Source: Galbibacter mesophilus (lineage in GTDB: Bacteria > Bacteroidota > Bacteroidia > Flavobacteriales > Flavobacteriaceae). Taken from it: 64,000 nt of DNA. Positions 62,777-64,000 of the stretch are shown in pieces; position 1 is the first letter of the stretch; each line of letters starts with the position of its first letter. Under the pieces are notes generated by a model that ran no database searches, was not told where the DNA came from, and was given only the letters and a program-made list of their open reading frames with translations. The position numbers were made by a program, and so were the translations under genes. The stretch covers positions 248,001 through 312,000 of the forward strand of contig NZ_JAMQVC010000003.1 in the NCBI RefSeq assembly GCF_023721415.1. The letters run 5' to 3'.

Positions 62777-64000
62777 ATGATTAAAAAAGCATTATTCGCC
62801 ATGGTGGTTATGGGAGTCTTTCTCATATCCTGTAGCGACGACGACGATGGTACACCAATGATGGTACCCAATGCCGGAATGATTTCCGGTGGTCCTTTTG
62901 CCTTCTGTGTAGATGGTAATCCAGACATGGTAAGTGGAATAACTTTAGATGCTTCTGAAGCAGTAGGAGATAATAGCTCTTGGATAATTACCGACGACCA
63001 AGGTCTTATTTTGGGGCTACCACCAACGTTGGAAGCATTGGAAGGAGTAGATTTCGACGGAGCAGGAGATGGAACATGCCTAATTTGGTATATCCGTTAT
63101 GACGACGGTCTAAGCGGATTGGAAATGGGGATGAACGCCAACGACCTAGATGGAACTTTCGACCTTTCCAACTCTATCGAAGTGGTTCGTACAGAAACCA
63201 ATGCGGGAGAAATTTCCGGTGGTCCTTTTGAGTTTTACATTAACGGTCAGCCTGATATGGTGTCCGGTATTACATTGGATGATTCCGAAGCTAAAGGTTC
63301 TATGAGCACTTGGGTGATTACTGATGATCAAGGAAATATTTTGGGTTTACCCCCAACAATGGAGGCCTTGGAAGGAGTAGACTTTGATGGTGCTGGCGAA
63401 GGTGTTTGCTTAATTTGGTATTTACGATATGAAGAAGGCATTGAAGGACTTGAAGCTGGAATGAATGCCAGCGATTTGGAAGGTTGCTTTGATCTTTCTA
63501 ATTCAATAACCGTAAATAGAATCCAAGGAGCCAATGCTGGGACTATTGCTGGAGGACCATTTACATTTTGTGTTGATGGAACGGCAGATATGGTGTCCGG
63601 TATTACTTTAGATGATACGGAGGCGGTTGGAGCGAACAGCACTTGGGTGGTAACGGATGATATGGGTAATATTCTTGGCTTGCCACCTACATTGGCAGCA
63701 TTAGAAGGAGTTAACTTTGATGGTGCGGGTCCTGGAGTTTGCTTGATATGGTATGCGAGATGGGATGGAGAAATTACGGGAGCTGAAGTTGGTAATAATG
63801 CTGCGGATATTACCGGGAACTTTGCGCTTTCAAATTCAATTGAAGTGGACAGAAACCAACCCATGGCAGGAACTATTTCCGGTGGGCCGTTTAATTTTGT
63901 TGTAGATGGAACACCCGATATGGTAAGTGGAATAACACTAGACGATTCGAATGCCTCTGGAACAAATAGCACTTGGGTAGTAACGGATGATATGGGTAAT
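62777..64000 (+). CDS. Lipoprotein of tandem ~110-residue repeats, 3' end outside window
   Basis: An ATG at 62777 opens a frame with no stop to the window's end (408 codons). It starts MIKKALFAMVVMGVFLISC, a lipoprotein signal (Cys19) followed by SDDDDG, an acidic surface-export-like stretch. Then comes a tandem repeat of about 110 residues with the landmark ISGGPF (IAGGPF in the third) at nucleotides 62882, 63212, 63545 and 63875: three complete units and a fourth cut by the edge. Each unit reads ISGGPF, then DMVSGITLD, then a Ser/Asn-rich turn with W-(I/V)-(I/V)-T-D-D, ILGLPPT, LEGV.FDGAG, CLIWY and FDLSNSI. I know this repeat from Bacteroidota surface proteins but not its function. Adhesion or matrix roles are possible. 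Confidence 0.85.
   Translation, partial: MIKKALFAMVVMGVFLISCSDDDDGTPMMVPNAGMISGGPFAFCVDGNPDMVSGITLDASEAVGDNSSWIITDDQGLILGLPPTLEALEGVDFDGAGDGTCLIWYIRYDDGLSGLEMGMNANDLDGTFDLSNSIEVVRTETNAGEISGGPFEFYINGQPDMVSGITLDDSEAKGSMSTWVITDDQGNILGLPPTMEALEGVDFDGAGEGVCLIWYLRYEEGIEGLEAGMNASDLEGCFDLSNSITVNRIQGANAGTIAGGPFTFCVDGTADMVSGITLDDTEAVGANSTWVVTDDMGNILGLPPTLAALEGVNFDGAGPGVCLIWYARWDGEITGAEVGNNAADITGNFALSNSIEVDRNQPMAGTISGGPFNFVVDGTPDMVSGITLDDSNASGTNSTWVVTDDMGN

Noticed and set aside
63328-63972. 214-residue minus-strand repetitive frame
   Set aside because: Antisense shadow of the 110-residue repeat lipoprotein, which has a signal peptide and conserved repeat cores.

Overview
The window is AT-rich DNA from a Bacteroidota member, most likely a marine Flavobacteriaceae. 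Supporting signs are a SusC/SusD pair with a FecR/ECF-sigma signalling module, five proteins with type IX secretion (T9SS) C-terminal tails ending in Lys-Leu-Val-Lys-Lys, many lipoproteins with a Cys lipobox, and weak Shine-Dalgarno signals. No rRNA, tRNA, transposase or phage gene was seen. The assignment rests on gene content only.

Almost the whole window is one large polysaccharide utilization locus (PUL) for a sulfated glycan. It holds seven family S1 sulfatases (one cut by the left edge), two GH92 alpha-mannosidase-type enzymes, two GH13 enzymes, one GH97, one GH43-like enzyme, four GH-A-like TIM-barrel enzymes, two giant tandem beta-helix proteins, an alginate-lyase-superfamily protein and a SASA-type esterase. 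The glycan cannot be named from sequence. The enzyme set suggests an alpha-linked, mannose- and/or glucose/galactose-containing, sulfated and probably acetylated polymer with some uronic acid.

Layout: 1-475, sulfatase C-terminus with terminator. 552-739, tandem array of 21-bp units. 760-4638, divergent GH43-like and GH92. 4692-4859, nested-hairpin element. 4997-12221, operon sulfatase-sulfatase-PQQ-like propeller-GH13. 12317-12547, second 21-bp array. 16850-12617 (minus strand), operon sulfatase-nucleoside-hydrolase-like lipoprotein-sulfatase. 17197-24177, ECF sigma, FecR, SusC with an STN domain, SusD, then a strong terminator. 24436-45829, operon of two giant beta-helix proteins, three secreted GH-A-like enzymes, a GH-A lipoprotein and a sulfatase. 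45925-46088, second nested-hairpin element. 46181-47671, second GH13. 47740-51976, SGNH/TPR protein, a 49-residue DUF5989-like protein missed by simple ORF calling, SxtJ-like protein and carbamoyltransferase. 52094-61783, operon of sugar permease, ribokinase, lyase, esterase, GH92, sulfatase and GH97. 62034-62717, Crp/Fnr regulator. 62777 to the right edge, a lipoprotein of 110-residue repeats.

Working model (inference): T9SS-exported enzymes attack the polymer outside the cell, SusC/D imports fragments, and periplasmic or lipid-anchored sulfatases and exo-glycosidases finish them. SusC's STN domain reports occupancy to FecR and the ECF sigma factor. The SusC gene and the sugar-permease operon carry a similar palindrome followed by an identical 14-bp AT-rich motif, suggesting co-regulation. 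The most unusual features are a nearly identical 694-bp block, encoding an unrecognised four-cysteine domain, in three genes of the T9SS operon; recombination scars at T9SS tails; the two 21-bp arrays; the two nested-hairpin elements; and the carbamoyltransferase cassette inside a PUL.
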